In this document: positions 6,065 to 7,882 of the stretch, piece after piece
Numbering within the stretch: the first letter of the stretch is position 1
How the letters are laid out: each line of letters begins with the position of its first letter
Assembly: GCA_016934535.1 (NCBI GenBank)
Contig: JAFGSQ010000036.1
Span: forward strand, 1 to 7,882
DNA: 7,882 bases
Direction of reading: 5' to 3'
From: a candidate division WOR-3 bacterium
GTDB lineage: Bacteria; SDB-A
The notes under the pieces: generated by a model
The model's database searches: none
Seen by the model: only the letters and a program-made list of their open reading frames with translations
Told to the model about the DNA's origin: nothing
Made by a program: the position numbers and the translations under genes

Positions 6065-7882
6065 TCACCTCTCGTCCGGGTATATGTTGAGTGATTTATT
6101 CCATGCGGTCAGCTTCTGAACGCGCTCCTCTTCTGTTTTGGCTATCTCGAAAGGTCTTCTTCCGCGTGTGTCGACAATCAGTCCGACGACGCCTCCTTCT
6201 AGTTCTGTCGTGAGCTCTTTTCCAAATCCCGCTCCGACATCGAAATTCCTTTCGGGGCTTATAATCGCCTTTTCCTTTTTGCCTTCAGGAAATTCCAAGA
6301 GTTTTAAAGTTCCGAATTCGACTGATTCTTCCCTCCCGCTCTCGAATTTTATCTTGATGCAATGATTTCCAGGTTTTTTCTTCTTTTTCTCCACAGGGGC
6401 TATGCAGTGTCCAAGTCTTATCAGGCAGTCGTTGTCGAAAACTTCAGTTGCCGCTTCCGGATGAACCGTCGAGAGGACTCCCAGGTGCGGCATCATGAAT
6501 ATCGAGTCCACCGCGAGCATCGTATCGCCTTCAGGCAGAAACGCGTCGATCATCATCAAGGCAGACTGGGCTCTCCTCGGCGCGTGCGAAAGAACTCCTC
6601 CCGAGCCTATGAGCATGTTTAATTTCATCATATCTACAAGCGAAGTCCCTGTCGCCGCCTGATCAAACGCGTCGGCTATAGTCCTCTCCTGCTGAACTCC
6701 TTTGAGGCCGACGGCCATAAATTTGTGCTGGATGAAAGCAAGCCTGAGCGCTTCTCTCGCAATGGCCTGTTCTACCTTCAGTTCTTCGAGCGTCTGAGGT
6801 ATCGTCGTCGGCCTTATCATTTTATTGCGGATCCTGTTCCTCAGGTCTTTTTCGTCCATCTTGAAAGGGACCCACCTCATAATGTTTGGAATTCCTGCTT
6901 CCGCCATGACGTTCGAAATCGAATATGACATCCCGAGGTTGGCAGAGACCGTTCTGTTGAAGACGGGCTTTCCTTCCGACTTGTCTTCAAAAACGCTGAA
7001 TACGTCCGTAGTAGCTCCTCCTATGTCCACACCTATGACCTGAATGTTCTCTTGTTTAGCAACCGTCTCTATCAGAAGTCCGACAGCTCCGGGCGTCGGC
7101 ATTATACTGACGTCGGTCCAGGACATAAGCTTTCTGTATCCGGGGGCCTGAGCCATCACGTGTTCCATGAAAAGGTCATGAATCTTGTCCCTGGCCGGTT
7201 TTAAATTTTCTCTTTCGAGTATTGGCCTCAGGTTGTCGACAATGAAAAGCTCCGTCTTTTCCTTGAGCCGTTCTGCAACCATTTCTCTGGCGTCCTTGTT
7301 ACCCGCGAAAATAACCGGAAGCTTGAATGTCGATCCGAAGCGCGGTTTCGGATCTGCGGCGGCGATGAGCTCGGCGAGTTCAGCGACGTGCTTTGTCGTC
7401 CCGCCGTCTATTCCACCAGAGAGCAGAATCATGTCCGGCCTAAGGTTTCTTATTCTCTCGATTCTCTGGTGGGGAAGTCTTTTGTCGTTCGTCGCGATGA
7501 CATCCATGACTATGGATCCTGCGCCGAGTGCCGCTCTGGCGGCCGATTCGGCCGTCATATTCTTTACTACCCCGGCCACCATCATCTGAAGTCCTCCACC
7601 TGCCGAAGATGTAGAAATGTATATGTCCACACCCTCGCTTTCGGATTTATCTTTTGCTATGAGGTCATTCTCGATTATTTTCCTGTCGACAAGTTCTTCC
7701 ACTTCCTTGACAGAATTCAAAACGCCTATGGTGACGTCTTCAAAAGGGGATTCCACGGTAGTCGGCGCTTCACCCCTTACGATAAGCCTGTATCGCCCGG
7801 CTTTATCGTCTTTCTGAATGAGAATCGCCTTCGTAGTGGTGGATCCGCAGTCAGTCGCGAGAATTGTCTTTATCTGTTCCTT
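6065..7882 (-). CDS. MutL/GlmL-family actin-like ATPase, 5' end cut by window edge
   Basis: The frame stays open to the right edge, so 605 residues are visible and the true start is outside. A GTG at 7756 is not the start, because the conserved phosphate-binding loop DCGSTTTKA lies upstream of it at visible residues 11-19. Other family landmarks are STSSAGGGLQMMVAGV (90-105), LLSGGIDGGTT (153-163), the second phosphate loop VIGVDIGGATTDV (282-294) and MLIGSGGVLSHAP (423-435). These are typical of MutL (glutamate mutase L), an actin/Hsp70-fold ATPase usually associated with reactivation of adenosylcobalamin-dependent mutases. After about residue 495 a KKKKK linker leads to a further region of about 100 residues (IISPERNFDVGAGFGKEL, then GGVVGLIVDTRGRRPFEI). 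No mutase gene is visible here and the downstream partners are mostly membrane proteins. An automatic label of glutamate mutase accessory protein may therefore mislead. Confidence 0.9.
   Translation of the reverse strand, partial: KEQIKTILATDCGSTTTKAILIQKDDKAGRYRLIVRGEAPTTVESPFEDVTIGVLNSVKEVEELVDRKIIENDLIAKDKSESEGVDIYISTSSAGGGLQMMVAGVVKNMTAESAARAALGAGSIVMDVIATNDKRLPHQRIERIRNLRPDMILLSGGIDGGTTKHVAELAELIAAADPKPRFGSTFKLPVIFAGNKDAREMVAERLKEKTELFIVDNLRPILERENLKPARDKIHDLFMEHVMAQAPGYRKLMSWTDVSIMPTPGAVGLLIETVAKQENIQVIGVDIGGATTDVFSVFEDKSEGKPVFNRTVSANLGMSYSISNVMAEAGIPNIMRWVPFKMDEKDLRNRIRNKMIRPTTIPQTLEELKVEQAIAREALRLAFIQHKFMAVGLKGVQQERTIADAFDQAATGTSLVDMMKLNMLIGSGGVLSHAPRRAQSALMMIDAFLPEGDTMLAVDSIFMMPHLGVLSTVHPEAATEVFDNDCLIRLGHCIAPVEKKKKKPGNHCIKIKFESGREESVEFGTLKLLEFPEGKKEKAIISPERNFDVGAGFGKELTTELEGGVVGLIVDTRGRRPFEIAKTEEERVQKLTAWNKSLNIYPDER

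Noticed and set aside
7754-7756. GTG as start codon of the MutL-like gene
   Set aside because: The frame continues upstream to the window edge and encodes the conserved phosphate-binding loop DCGSTTTKA, so the real start is outside the window.

Overview
All recognisable genes lie on the minus strand and read right to left. The window holds one tightly packed operon of seven genes (from the right edge down to about 422), followed by a separate small transcription unit (about 343 down to 55) in AT-rich DNA. The organism cannot be named from this sequence. Standard genetic code, strong AGGAGG-type ribosome sites and a Gram-negative-looking set of signal peptide and membrane proteins indicate a bacterium. 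The protein set resembles conserved-hypothetical operons that I associate, from memory, with Chloroflexota and uncultured candidate phyla of the WOR-3 type. That placement is tentative.

Operon layout in transcription order: (1) a MutL/GlmL-family actin-like ATPase whose 5' end is cut by the right edge (6065-7882); (2) a soluble 375-aa protein with a barrel-sandwich (lipoyl/RnfC-like) N-terminal region, a Rossmann-like middle and a KOW-like C-terminus (4934-6061); (3) a signal peptide-FN3-TM-DUF6754-TM protein (3768-4931); (4) a 206-aa polytopic membrane protein (3107-3727); (5) a 292-aa protein with one large domain between two membrane helices (2229-3107); (6) a 215-aa polytopic membrane protein (1582-2229); (7) a second FN3-DUF6754 protein, paralogous to (3) (422-1573). 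Gaps are 40 bases or less, and two junctions are one-base TGATG overlaps, so the set is almost certainly co-transcribed and partly translationally coupled.

No cobalamin-dependent mutase subunit is visible, so the MutL-like ATPase probably does not serve glutamate mutase here. The simplest reading is that an actin-like ATPase and a soluble partner work with a membrane assembly made of two DUF6754 paralogues and three unknown membrane proteins. Its job is unknown.

The left end encodes a 45-aa peptide (122-259) with a well-formed promoter, an optimal ribosome site and a perfect 12-bp stem terminator. It ends in a double-glycine motif followed by a 15-residue, two-cysteine segment, as in secreted or modified peptide precursors. 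No modifying enzyme or exporter is inside the window.
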